A stretch of 54,407 bases of DNA, from positions 3,699 to 58,105 of the forward strand of contig DLPX01000047.1 of the NCBI GenBank assembly GCA_002477475.1, given 5' to 3'. The stretch comes from Proteobacteria bacterium UBA7447. GTDB taxonomy: Bacteria; Pseudomonadota; Gammaproteobacteria; Arenicellales; UBA868. Of the stretch, positions 17,541 to 25,614 are shown piece after piece. The notes under the pieces were generated by a model that ran no database searches, was not told where the DNA came from, and saw nothing but the letters and a program-made list of their open reading frames with translations. The stretch's first letter is position 1, and every line of letters begins with the position of its first letter. A program made the translations under genes and the position numbers.

Positions 17541-18948
17541 TGGGAGCAGGGATGATCTTCCCGGGATTGAATAGATTATGAGGATCCAGCGCCTTTTTAA
17601 TTGCTGCCATGACTTTTAAACCGGTAGGATCTTTGTACCTTTGCATCTCATCGACTTTGGACATGCCGATACCGTGTTCTGCGCTGAAGGAACCTCCCAA
17701 TCCGGCTACGTGGTCATGGACAAGATCGTTCACTTCTTCCCATAGCGACAGGAAAGCCCCGGCGTCCATATCGGGGGGTTGCGAGAGATTGAAGTGAATA
17801 TTGCCGTCTCCTACATGACCAAACGGACACGGCCTGATCCCCGGCACCCGCTTGGCGACGATGGCCCAAGCTGTCTCGATAAATTCGGGCACCTTTGAGA
17901 CCGGAACGGAAACGTCATGTTTAATGCTCGCGCCTTCGAGACGTTGCCCCTCTACGATCCCCTCCCGCAACTTCCAAAGTGACTTGGCCTGCTGCTCACT
18001 TGAGGCGATCACCGCGTCGTGGATGTCTCCTGCCTCCAATGCACGTTCGAGAATCGCTGAAAGCAGGGTATCAACGTTGATGGCGTCGCCGCTGGCCTGG
18101 AGCGAAAGCAGGACGTACCACTCATGGGGCGTTGTCATCGGGTCAGAGCACCCTGACACGTGCTTGAAGGCAAAGTCGAGGCCGACTCGGTGCATGAGTT
18201 CGAAACTGCATAGAGTGCCGCCACTGCCTGATTGAGCGCGCTCAAGGAATGCGATGCTCGCCGGGAGATTGCGCAACGCAACGAGCGCTGTTGCGCTCTG
18301 ATCAGGGTAGGGGTAAAGCTTTAGTGTTGCCGCAGTAATGATACCCAGCGTGCCCTCGGAGCCGATAAGCAGCTGTTTGAGATCATACCCGGTATTGTTT
18401 TTCCTGAGGCCGTGCAAATCAGATAGTAAATCGCCACTTGGCATCACGGCTTCAAGGCCGAGGACCTGATCTCTTGCATTACCGTAGCGTAGAACGTTTA
18501 TGCCGCCTGCATTGGTCGCAAGGTTCCCACCGATTTGGCAACTGCCTTCTGCTGCCAGGCTGAGCGGAAAAAACCGTCGGGCGTTACGTGCGGTCGTTTG
18601 AAGTTCTGCCAAGATGCACCCAGCCTCGACCGTCATCGTGTTGTTGGCCGGATCGATGTCACGAATCTGTTTGAGCCGCTCGAGATTAAGGATGATTTGG
18701 TCTGCGTTGGCCACAGCACCGCCACAGAGGCCGGTGTTACCGCCTTGCGGCACCAACGGCGTCTTGTGTGCGGCACACGCCTTGACCACTGCCTGAACCT
18801 CAGCGGCATCTCGAGGTCGAACGATGATCTGTGACTCACCATGGAACCGCCCGCGCCATTCCTCGAGATAAGGCTCCGCTTCGACAGGGTTGGTAATGAC
18901 CCCTCGGTCGTCGAGAATTTCGCGGAGGGTTGAGAGCAGAGTATTCAT
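17524..18948 (-). CDS. FAD-linked oxidase, GlcD / D-2-hydroxyacid dehydrogenase type
   Basis: About 474 residues from the ATG at 18948; an in-frame TTG at 18960 adds four residues. This is a VAO-fold FAD enzyme of the GlcD/D-lactate/D-2-hydroxyglutarate dehydrogenase group. The FAD-binding loop is PLVPQGGNTGLCGGAVANAD, the cap carries ATNAGGINVLRYGNARDQVLG, and the C-terminal domain has the metal-site HVGDGNIHFN and SAEHGIGMSK. These enzymes oxidise D-2-hydroxyacids to 2-oxoacids and reduce quinones or ETF. It is the first gene of a two-gene operon with the DadA-like flavoprotein and is divergent from the ferredoxin-AOR module. Confidence 0.93.
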   Translation of the reverse strand: MNTLLSTLREILDDRGVITNPVEAEPYLEEWRGRFHGESQIIVRPRDAAEVQAVVKACAAHKTPLVPQGGNTGLCGGAVANADQIILNLERLKQIRDIDPANNTMTVEAGCILAELQTTARNARRFFPLSLAAEGSCQIGGNLATNAGGINVLRYGNARDQVLGLEAVMPSGDLLSDLHGLRKNNTGYDLKQLLIGSEGTLGIITAATLKLYPYPDQSATALVALRNLPASIAFLERAQSGSGGTLCSFELMHRVGLDFAFKHVSGCSDPMTTPHEWYVLLSLQASGDAINVDTLLSAILERALEAGDIHDAVIASSEQQAKSLWKLREGIVEGQRLEGASIKHDVSVPVSKVPEFIETAWAIVAKRVPGIRPCPFGHVGDGNIHFNLSQPPDMDAGAFLSLWEEVNDLVHDHVAGLGGSFSAEHGIGMSKVDEMQRYKDPTGLKVMAAIKKALDPHNLFNPGKIIPAPNADSR

Positions 18949-19118
18949 CGGATAAATCAAGACCGGCAGAGCCTGAATGACCTAGTCACCGCAGGGTATT
19001 TTCGCCAGCGAAGAGATTATAGAGTTCCGAGGGGACAACGGTGTCACAGCGACATTCTTTTTTGGTACAGTGTCGCGGTTATCGATCAAATAATCAAAAT
19101 GCAGAGGAGAGTCGGATA

Positions 19119-19592
19119 ATGCATCGGATGCTTCACATGGAGCCCAGTCTTTGTACCGGGTGTCTGCAGTGCGAGATGGCGTGCAGCTATGAGCACGAGG
19201 GAGAGTTCAACCCTGCGCGGTCACGTATTCGGGTTTTCGAGTTTGAGCACGGTCGGACGTCTGTGCCATACACCTGCACGCAGTGTGTTGAGGCATGGTG
19301 TATGAAAGCCTGCCCAACGGCCGCGATTTCGGTCAATACTGAGTTGGGAGCCAAGCTCGTGAGTCCTGAAGCGTGCGTGGGATGCAAGGCCTGTGTCTCT
19401 GCGTGCCCGTTTGGGACGATCGAATTTAACCCTGTCAGCGGCAAAGTGGACAAGTGTGATCTTTGTGGTGGGGATCCGAAATGTGTGTCTGCATGTCCGA
19501 CCGACGCGATTACCTATGTGGATGCCGGGGCATCCGGCGTTGGCCGCATGCAGGCCTCCGCACAACAGGCTGCACAAGGGGGTGCATCATGA
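19119..19592 (+). CDS. Four-cluster ferredoxin-like electron-transfer subunit for AOR
   Basis: A 157-residue protein with four cysteine groups for [4Fe-4S] clusters, in order CTGCLQCEMACSYEH, CTQCVEAWCMKACP, CVGCKACVSACP and CDLCGGDPKCVSACP, as in DmsB/HycB/AorA-type subunits. The true start is the ATG at 19119, preceded by GAGGAGA; the longer open frame upstream is not family-like. The TGA overlaps the ATG of the second AOR gene, so the two are translationally coupled and probably form a complex in which electrons move from the tungsto/molybdo-pterin site through the clusters to a quinone, NAD or ferredoxin acceptor. No flavin AorC-type subunit is directly adjacent. Confidence 0.95.
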   Translation: MHRMLHMEPSLCTGCLQCEMACSYEHEGEFNPARSRIRVFEFEHGRTSVPYTCTQCVEAWCMKACPTAAISVNTELGAKLVSPEACVGCKACVSACPFGTIEFNPVSGKVDKCDLCGGDPKCVSACPTDAITYVDAGASGVGRMQASAQQAAQGGAS

Positions 19593-21406
19593 GTTGGCAG
19601 GGAAAAATACTTCGGGTCAATCTGACTTCGGGAGAGATAACTCCCGAGCCGCTCAACATGGAGTGGGCCAGCGACTATATCGGCGAGCGCGGTCTTGGGA
19701 CCAAGTATCTGTGGGAAAACATGGATCCCAAAGCAGACTCCATGGGCCCTGACAATGTTTTGATTTTTGCGACCGGCCCGCTCACGGGCACCAGCGCGTC
19801 TACGAGTGGACGTTATGCCGTGATCACTAAGGGTCCCCTCACCGGCGCAATCGCCTGCTCCAATAGCGGCGGCAAGTTCGGTGCAGAACTGAAATACGCT
19901 GGATTTGATCTTCTGCTTGTCGAGGGTCGTTCAGAAAAACCGGTCTATCTCTTGATTGAGGGCGATGAAATCAGTCTTGCCAGTGCCGACAAGATTTGGG
20001 GCAAGACTGTTTGGGAAACCGATGAGTGGATAAAAAAGCAACACCACAATCCGATGCTGAAGATCGCGACCATCGGCATCGCAGGAGAGCGAGGGGTGCG
20101 CTATGCTGCCGTGGTTAATGACTTGCACCGGGCCGCTGGCCGGTCTGGAGTCGGTACGGTGATGGGCGCAAAGAATTTGAAAGCCATAGCGGTGCGTGGG
20201 ACAGGCGGGGTGCGGGTAAAGGATCCTCAGCGGTTTATGCAGGTGACCGACGAGATGAAGAACCTGCTTGCCAAGGAGACCGGCGGCCTGACCAAGTATG
20301 GCACCAACGCCATGATGGACACGATGCAGGAGTTCGGTGGTCTACCGACCAACAACTTCCAGGAAGTGCAGTTTGAGGGCTACGACAAGATCGACGCCAA
20401 AGCGATGCTGAAGACTGACGATACGGGGCACACCAACCTGCTGACCAACAAAGCCTGTTTTGGTTGCACCATCGCCTGCGGCAGGATCGCTCATATCAGG
20501 AAAGATCACTTTACGATTCAGAATCGAAAAGAGTACTGGCACGCTTCGGGTGGGCTTGAATATGAGACAGCATTTGCTTTCGGTCCGGTTGTCGGGGTCG
20601 ATGACATCGATGCCTGCACCTTTGCCGGATATCTGATGAATGAGCACGGAATGGACCCGATCTCTTTTGGCGTCACCCTTGCTGCCGCCATGGAGTTGTA
20701 CGAGATGGGAGTCATTACAACTGAAGACACCGATGGCGTCGAGCTTAAATTTGGGAACGCCGAAGCACTGACCGTGATGGCGGAGAAAACGGGCAAGCAG
20801 GAAGGTTTTGGCGAAATCCTCGGGATGGGATCGAAACTGATGTGTGAAAAGTATGGCCATCCTGAACTGTCCATGACGGTTAAGGGGCAGGAATTTGCCG
20901 GCTATGACTCGAGAGCGCTGCAGGGGATGGGGCTTGGGTACGCCACAGGCAACCGCGGCGCCTGTCACCTGAAACACGATACCTTTGAGGTTGACATGGA
21001 TGACCAGACGGGAGAAGGCAAGGCAGAGCCATGCAAGACGTCCCAGGACTGGACTGCCGCGGTCGACTCAAGCGGTCTTTGCATGTTCACCATGGGCGCC
21101 TGGGGCGCTCCTGAATTTGCTGCGCAATTGGATGCCGGATGCGAGGGGGATTGGACCGCAGAGCGTCTGATGGAGAGCGGTGAGCGGATCTGGAATCTCG
21201 AGAGAATGTTTAATCTCGCAGCAGGGCTTACCAGAGCGGACGATACCCTGCCTGAACGCCTGCTTAAGGATCCAGCGCCCAGCGGCACCGCCAAGGGCCG
21301 TGTCAACGAGCTCGACCGGATGCTCCCTGAGTACTATGACCTGAGAGGCTGGAACGAAGCAGGTGAGCCTACAGAGGATACCCTTGGCCGATTGGGACTC
21401 AGTTAA
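19589..21406 (+). CDS. aor: Aldehyde:ferredoxin oxidoreductase (AOR 2)
   Basis: A 605-residue enzyme, the exact length class of classical AOR. The start is the ATG at 19589 overlapping the ferredoxin stop; upstream in-frame codons belong to the ferredoxin gene region. Domain 1 contains GERGLGTKYLWENMDP, LIFATGPLTGTSASTSGRY and ITKGPLTGAIACSNSGGKFG. The 4Fe-4S ligands are CFGCTIAC (Cys290, 293, 297) and Cys498 in SSGLCMFTMGAW, matching the canonical spacing. The predicted reaction is aldehyde to acid, or the reverse. A four-cluster ferredoxin precedes it and a MoaD-like protein follows within 6 bp, forming a self-contained cassette. Close alternatives in the family include W-dependent benzoyl-CoA reductase BamB and formaldehyde or glyceraldehyde-3-phosphate enzymes. 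Confidence 0.95.
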   Translation: MSWQGKILRVNLTSGEITPEPLNMEWASDYIGERGLGTKYLWENMDPKADSMGPDNVLIFATGPLTGTSASTSGRYAVITKGPLTGAIACSNSGGKFGAELKYAGFDLLLVEGRSEKPVYLLIEGDEISLASADKIWGKTVWETDEWIKKQHHNPMLKIATIGIAGERGVRYAAVVNDLHRAAGRSGVGTVMGAKNLKAIAVRGTGGVRVKDPQRFMQVTDEMKNLLAKETGGLTKYGTNAMMDTMQEFGGLPTNNFQEVQFEGYDKIDAKAMLKTDDTGHTNLLTNKACFGCTIACGRIAHIRKDHFTIQNRKEYWHASGGLEYETAFAFGPVVGVDDIDACTFAGYLMNEHGMDPISFGVTLAAAMELYEMGVITTEDTDGVELKFGNAEALTVMAEKTGKQEGFGEILGMGSKLMCEKYGHPELSMTVKGQEFAGYDSRALQGMGLGYATGNRGACHLKHDTFEVDMDDQTGEGKAEPCKTSQDWTAAVDSSGLCMFTMGAWGAPEFAAQLDAGCEGDWTAERLMESGERIWNLERMFNLAAGLTRADDTLPERLLKDPAPSGTAKGRVNELDRMLPEYYDLRGWNEAGEPTEDTLGRLGLS

Positions 21407-21412
21407 CATCCG

Positions 21413-21646
21413 ATGCAGATCAAGGTACGGGTAACAGGGCACCTCATCGATCTGTGCTCGGTCGATGAGGTGGAGTTGCCCGAGGGCGCTAGCGTCTCCG
21501 ACGCGGTGGTGGCGCTAGGAATTCCTCTCGAGCAGATCGGGCTGGTGTCTGTCGACGGGCAGGCAGTGTCCAAAGCGAGAAGAGATTCCACATCGCTGAC
21601 TGACGGTAACGAGATGGTCGTGATGGCACCGCTGACCGGCGGTTAA
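21413..21646 (+). CDS. MoaD/ThiS-family sulfur carrier protein
   Basis: A 77-residue beta-grasp protein ending in the Gly-Gly tail (LTGG) needed for adenylation and thiocarboxylate formation. The pattern IKVRVTGHLIDLC, ELPEGASVSDAVVALGIP and NEMVVMAPLTGG is that of ThiS/MoaD-type carriers often encoded beside AOR genes. In the family these proteins give sulfur to molybdopterin or tungstopterin. It begins 6 bp after the AOR 2 stop, which suggests a dedicated role in cofactor maturation for the AORs. No MoaE or ThiF-like activating enzyme is in the window. Confidence 0.88.
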   Translation: MQIKVRVTGHLIDLCSVDEVELPEGASVSDAVVALGIPLEQIGLVSVDGQAVSKARRDSTSLTDGNEMVVMAPLTGG

Positions 21647-21656
21647 GGGAGTAAGG

Positions 21657-22319
21657 GTGTTCGAGGTGGTTGAGCTGTTGCCGTCCGGGCCTCAGCTTGG
21701 CGTTTTCGTTGGCGCCGTGCTGGTGTTGGCGTTGACGCCGGGTCCGGCACTTTCTTACATTCTTGCTACCAGTATTGCACAGGGCGCTCGTGCTAGCGCA
21801 ATATCTGTGCTCGGCATAGCGACAGGGACTCTGGTTCATGTTTTGATGGCCGTGTTTGGTCTGACGCTGTTGCTCGCATCATCAGCGGCGGTGTTCCCGC
21901 TGGTGAAATATGCAGGCGCCGTTTATCTTGTGGCATTAGGCCTGTATTTACTGACTCGACCCAGGCAAGAGCAGGACGTAGCCCTAGAGCGCTCTGCGAG
22001 AGATCTATGGCGGGTCTACATCCATGCCGTCATGGTTAATGTACTCAATCCGAAGGTGGGGATTTTTTTCTTAGCGTTTTTCCCCCAGTTCGTCGATCCT
22101 GGGCGAGGTGAGCCTGCCCCGCAGTTTCTGCTTCTCGGGGCAGTGCTGATCGGGGTGGTTCTGGTGACGGATACCCTGTTTGCTTTGACCGCGGGTACGG
22201 CAACTCGCTTCCTTAGACGTCAAAGCGGACAGAGCCGATGGCCGCAGATCGTGGGAGGCCTGACTTATATCAGACTCGGGGTTTTCAGCGCCAATATCGA
22301 CCCACCGGCCCAGGGCTGA
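21657..22319 (+). CDS. LysE/RhtB-family exporter
   Basis: A 220-residue inner-membrane protein of the LysE/RhtB amino-acid exporter family. Signature segments are VLVLALTPGPALSYILATSIAQGARAS near the N-terminus, YAGAVYLVALGLYLL and VMVNVLNPKVGIFFLAFFPQFV, with about six hydrophobic helices. The GTG start at 21657 lies 10 bp behind the MoaD-like gene. It would export amino acids or small metabolites; a link to the AOR cassette is positional only. Confidence 0.9.
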   Translation: MFEVVELLPSGPQLGVFVGAVLVLALTPGPALSYILATSIAQGARASAISVLGIATGTLVHVLMAVFGLTLLLASSAAVFPLVKYAGAVYLVALGLYLLTRPRQEQDVALERSARDLWRVYIHAVMVNVLNPKVGIFFLAFFPQFVDPGRGEPAPQFLLLGAVLIGVVLVTDTLFALTAGTATRFLRRQSGQSRWPQIVGGLTYIRLGVFSANIDPPAQG

Positions 22320-22352
22320 GCCCGACTCCCACGCCCGCAGCCGTCCGGAGCA

Positions 22353-22964
22353 TCAACTCCGCGGACAGTCCACGTCCGGCGCGCTTTCGTACCAGAAACG
22401 ACCAGCAAGGTTGCCCCGCCAGACCCACAACGCAAGCAGCGGCGCTGATCCCGTCTGCATCGCGTGAACGGCGCAAGGGGAGTGGTGAATTAGGTCACCC
22501 GGCCGCGCCGTGAATTCCCGAGTGTCGATGCGCCAGTGAGCTTCCCCGCTTAGAACGAAATAGAACTCCTCGGCATCGTGCGCGTGGCCCGGATACGCAA
22601 TGTCGCCCCGTTGCAGGAGAAGACCCATTCTCACCGGGTCGTTATCGGCCGGGGGACTTTCGTCGACCAGCATGGCGTAGGCATAGCCCCCCGAAAAAAA
22701 TTCCGGCACACCTCGGCTGGCTTCCTCCCAGGGTGAGAGGGCGGCGGCGTGAGCAACTGCGTCTCGCAGGAGATGATCAGCTGGAATTCCCTTTATCGCC
22801 GCTTCGAGGCAAAGCTCCGATGTGGAGCAGGTTAAAGACGTTTTTTCGTGTTTCTCACGCGGGACGCGGTCTATCTGATTAGAAAGCGACTTAAATTCTG
22901 GATCACTACTTGCCTGACAAGTTTGGGCGATCCGATCCAAAAGTGTCGGTAGATACTGGCTCAT
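22353..22964 (-). CDS. Cupin protein of the DMSP lyase family (DddQ-like)
   Basis: A 203-residue protein with an alpha-helical N-terminus (to about residue 110) and a C-terminal cupin barrel. The metal motif is YPGHAHDAEEFYFVLSG (His127, His129, Glu133, Tyr135) and the second cupin motif PGDLIHHSPCAVHAM holds His167, followed by PLLALWVWRGNL. Arrangement and length match the DddQ-type dimethylsulfoniopropionate lyase family, whose members cleave DMSP to dimethyl sulfide and acrylate. The family also includes proteins without proven activity, so DMSP lyase is a prediction. It converges with the LysE gene, and no acrylate-utilisation genes are beside it. Confidence 0.75.
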   Translation of the reverse strand: MSQYLPTLLDRIAQTCQASSDPEFKSLSNQIDRVPREKHEKTSLTCSTSELCLEAAIKGIPADHLLRDAVAHAAALSPWEEASRGVPEFFSGGYAYAMLVDESPPADNDPVRMGLLLQRGDIAYPGHAHDAEEFYFVLSGEAHWRIDTREFTARPGDLIHHSPCAVHAMQTGSAPLLALWVWRGNLAGRFWYESAPDVDCPRS

Positions 22965-23097
22965 AAGCGGGGTTCTTCAGTCCAGGCGGTGCATCGTGGC
23001 AGAATGGTTTTGTTGATGGGCTCGAATAAGGTAATCTCTCGTCGTGGGTTATATCAGAACGCGAGCTTTTTGTGCGGATAGCGCATCTTTGCGCCTA

Positions 23098-23133
23098 GCA
23101 AATTCAATCGAGCCTGATGCAAATCAATCGAGC
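23098..23133 (+). repeat. Tandem near-identical 15/16-bp direct repeats
   Basis: GCAAATTCAATCGAGC (23098-23113) is followed by GCAAATCAATCGAGC (23119-23133); the shared core TCAATCGAGC recurs with a 20-bp period, about two helical turns, so both copies would face the same side of the DNA. They end 23 bp before the GTG start of the ABC ATPase gene. This arrangement suits a regulator binding site, but no regulator is known to me for it. Confidence 0.5.
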
Positions 23134-23156
23134 TTTGCGACTACAGGAAAACATTT

Positions 23157-24797
23157 GTGAGTGAACTTCTGCTCAGCATGCGCGACCTAGTGATTGAGGC
23201 GGACATTGGCGGCCAATGGTCGCCGATCGTAAAGGGTCTCAGCATGAATCTTCATAAAGGCGAGATCATCGGCTTGATCGGAGAGTCAGGGGCAGGCAAG
23301 TCGACTTTTGGCCTGGCGGGCATGGGGTACACCAAGCCCGGATGCCGAATTGTTTCCGGGTCGATCCGACTCGAAGATGAAGAACTGGTTGGCGCCTCTG
23401 CCTCACGACTACGTGAGATACGCGGAAACAGTGTTTCCTACGTGGCACAAAGCGCGGCTGCGGCGTTCAATCCCGCGCACCGTCTGATCGAACAGTTTGT
23501 GGAGGCACCGGTGCAGCACGGCAAGATGCGGGGCGATGAAGCCGCGCGCCGTGGTCAGGAGCTTTACCGTCAACTTGACTTGCCTGATCCAGATAGCATC
23601 GGCAACCGTTTCCCGCACCAAGTCTCAGGGGGTCAACTGCAGCGCGCCATGACAGCGATGGCCATGGGTTGCGACCCCTGTCTTATTATCTTCGACGAGC
23701 CTACGACTGCGCTTGATGTGACCACCCAGATCGAAGTGCTTTCTACGATCAAGGAAGCGGTGAGGGCGCGGGGAGTAGCTGCGATTTACATCACACACGA
23801 TCTTGCGGTGGTCGCGCAACTGGCAGATCGCATCATGGTGTTACGTCATGGAGACCTGGTGGAGGAGGGAGATGCGCGGAGTCTTCTGGAAGAGCCGCAA
23901 CAGGACTACACCCGGCGTTTGCTGGCCGTCCGATCCTTGCGCGAAGAAAAAGATGCGTCCAAACGCGATGAGACGGTTCTTGACGTCTCTGGCGTCAGTG
24001 CACGATACCCGCGCGCCGAGGAAGACGTGCTCAGAGATATCTCGGTCAGGGTGCAGAAAGGAAAAACAGTCGCAGTCGTCGGGGAGTCCGGAAGCGGCAA
24101 AAGCACACTCGCGCGAGTGATCACTGGATTGCTGCCCCCGTTGCAGGGAGAAGTCCGGTTTTGCGGAAATGCCTTGAGCCCAGCGCTGGCGAATCGGGGA
24201 CGTGAACAGTTGCGGTCCATTCAGATGATTTATCAGATGCCGGACGTGGCGCTTAATCCCCGGCAGAAGATCGCCGAAATCGTCGGTCGGCCGTTGGAGT
24301 TCTATTTGGGTTTGAAGGGGGTTGAGAAAGCAACCAAGATCAACCGGTTGCTTGAGCAGATTGAACTGCCGACGGATTATGCAGACCGCTATCCCGCACA
24401 ACTCTCTGGGGGCGAAAAACAGAGAATTTGTATCGCCCGAGCGCTGGCAGCGGAGCCTGATCTCATTATCTGCGATGAGGTAACTTCGGCCCTTGACCAA
24501 CTTGTCGCAGAAGGGATTCTGGAACTTCTGCAGGACCTGCAGAACCAGTTGGGCGTCTCCTATCTATTCATTACCCATGATCTTGCTACGGTGAAGGCAA
24601 TCGCGGACAGTATTGTGGTGATGCATCAGGGCAGAGTGGTAGAGCAGGGACCAAAGGCGGAGATTCTTTCCCCTCCCCACGAAGCCTATACTGAGTTGTT
24701 GTTGTCTTCCGTTCCAGAGATGGACCCGGACTGGCTGGATACACTGGTTGAACGCCGCAAACGCGGTGAATTACCAACGATCGAGTCCATTAACTAG
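23157..24797 (+). CDS. Fused double-domain peptide/nickel-type ABC transporter ATPase
   Basis: A 546-residue protein with two ABC ATPase domains in tandem, as in YejF or fused DppDF. Domain 1 has Walker A GESGAGKST, signature SGGQLQRAM and Walker B LIIFDEPTTALD; domain 2 has GESGSGKST, SGGEKQRICIARAL and LIICDEVTSALD. The D at the second Walker B is followed by E in CDEVTSAL, so both sites look catalytic. The start is GTG with AGGA eight bases upstream. It should energise import of oligopeptides or similar solutes, but no permease or binding protein lies on either side, so its partners are elsewhere. It is not the missing part of the remnant at 3.3 kb, whose N-terminus differs. Confidence 0.93.
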   Translation: MSELLLSMRDLVIEADIGGQWSPIVKGLSMNLHKGEIIGLIGESGAGKSTFGLAGMGYTKPGCRIVSGSIRLEDEELVGASASRLREIRGNSVSYVAQSAAAAFNPAHRLIEQFVEAPVQHGKMRGDEAARRGQELYRQLDLPDPDSIGNRFPHQVSGGQLQRAMTAMAMGCDPCLIIFDEPTTALDVTTQIEVLSTIKEAVRARGVAAIYITHDLAVVAQLADRIMVLRHGDLVEEGDARSLLEEPQQDYTRRLLAVRSLREEKDASKRDETVLDVSGVSARYPRAEEDVLRDISVRVQKGKTVAVVGESGSGKSTLARVITGLLPPLQGEVRFCGNALSPALANRGREQLRSIQMIYQMPDVALNPRQKIAEIVGRPLEFYLGLKGVEKATKINRLLEQIELPTDYADRYPAQLSGGEKQRICIARALAAEPDLIICDEVTSALDQLVAEGILELLQDLQNQLGVSYLFITHDLATVKAIADSIVVMHQGRVVEQGPKAEILSPPHEAYTELLLSSVPEMDPDWLDTLVERRKRGELPTIESIN

Positions 24798-25038
24798 GTT
24801 TTTGACGCGAGCCAGGCGCTAGATGGGCGACGCGGTTAGATGCTGGCCGCTCCTGCAAATTTGATTGCTCGCCGAATCCTGCGGCCCAATAAAGCCGGAA
24901 GGGCACCGCGATAGTTTTGTGGGCCGGGATGGGTAAGACGGTACTGATTTAGACGTTGGCAATGACTTGTCGCTAACCAGAGGCGCGCTTAGCCGTCAGC
25001 GCGGTCCAGCTTGGCCTGCGCAGATATTGAGGAAAGCC

Positions 25039-25470
25039 CTAAACGTGACTTTCTTCAATGGCGCTGACTTGTCGTTTAACCCGTTGCACCATGGCATAAA
25101 CGCCGACATGACGGCTGGGACTCAGATGCTCAAAGAGCCCTAGTTTTTCAAATTCGGCATCGGCATCGAATTCATCGATCTCTGATGCAGTCCTGCCATT
25201 AAACATGCCCAGCAGGATGGCGACGACGCCCTTTACGGTTGACGTATCGCAGTCCCCATGAAATGTGAACAAGCCTTCATTATCTCGAATAGCGCGGATA
25301 TAGACCGTGCTCATGCATTCTGGAACATGATAGAGGTCAATCCGTTCCTCATCCGGATAGGGCGGGAGCTTCTCCCCCAGTTCGGTGATGAACTGGTAGC
25401 GGGCGTCCCAGTCCTGGAGGAACTCAAAGGCTTCCACTACGCGTGGGTAGTCAATTGGGAAAGTGTCCAT
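25039..25470 (-). CDS. sufE: SufE cysteine desulfuration protein
   Basis: A 143-residue SufE-family protein, which accepts persulfide sulfur from the desulfurase SufS and passes it to Fe-S assembly. LQDWDARYQFITELGEKLP is the typical N-terminal helix region, and the sulfur-accepting cysteine lies in VPECMSTVYIRA, a variation of the usual CQSxVW. GDCDTSTVKGVVAILLGMFNG follows the family pattern. It is a single gene with no sufS or sufBCD nearby and is divergent from the MFS gene. Confidence 0.95.
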   Translation of the reverse strand: MDTFPIDYPRVVEAFEFLQDWDARYQFITELGEKLPPYPDEERIDLYHVPECMSTVYIRAIRDNEGLFTFHGDCDTSTVKGVVAILLGMFNGRTASEIDEFDADAEFEKLGLFEHLSPSRHVGVYAMVQRVKRQVSAIEESHV

Positions 25471-25614
25471 AAAGCTTTGTTGGTATTTGCATGATCACAT
25501 GCTTGTCTTTCTGAATTATATCGTCCCGTTGGGTAATGACTGAACCCGCCCTCCACAGTTATGATTGCTCGAAGACAGACCTGTCCCTCCCGCATCCAGG
25601 AATCACCAAAAGCT

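Noticed and set aside
24840..24914. 24-codon ORF in the gap after the ABC ATPase
   Set aside because: Too short, no ribosome binding site and no evidence of conservation.
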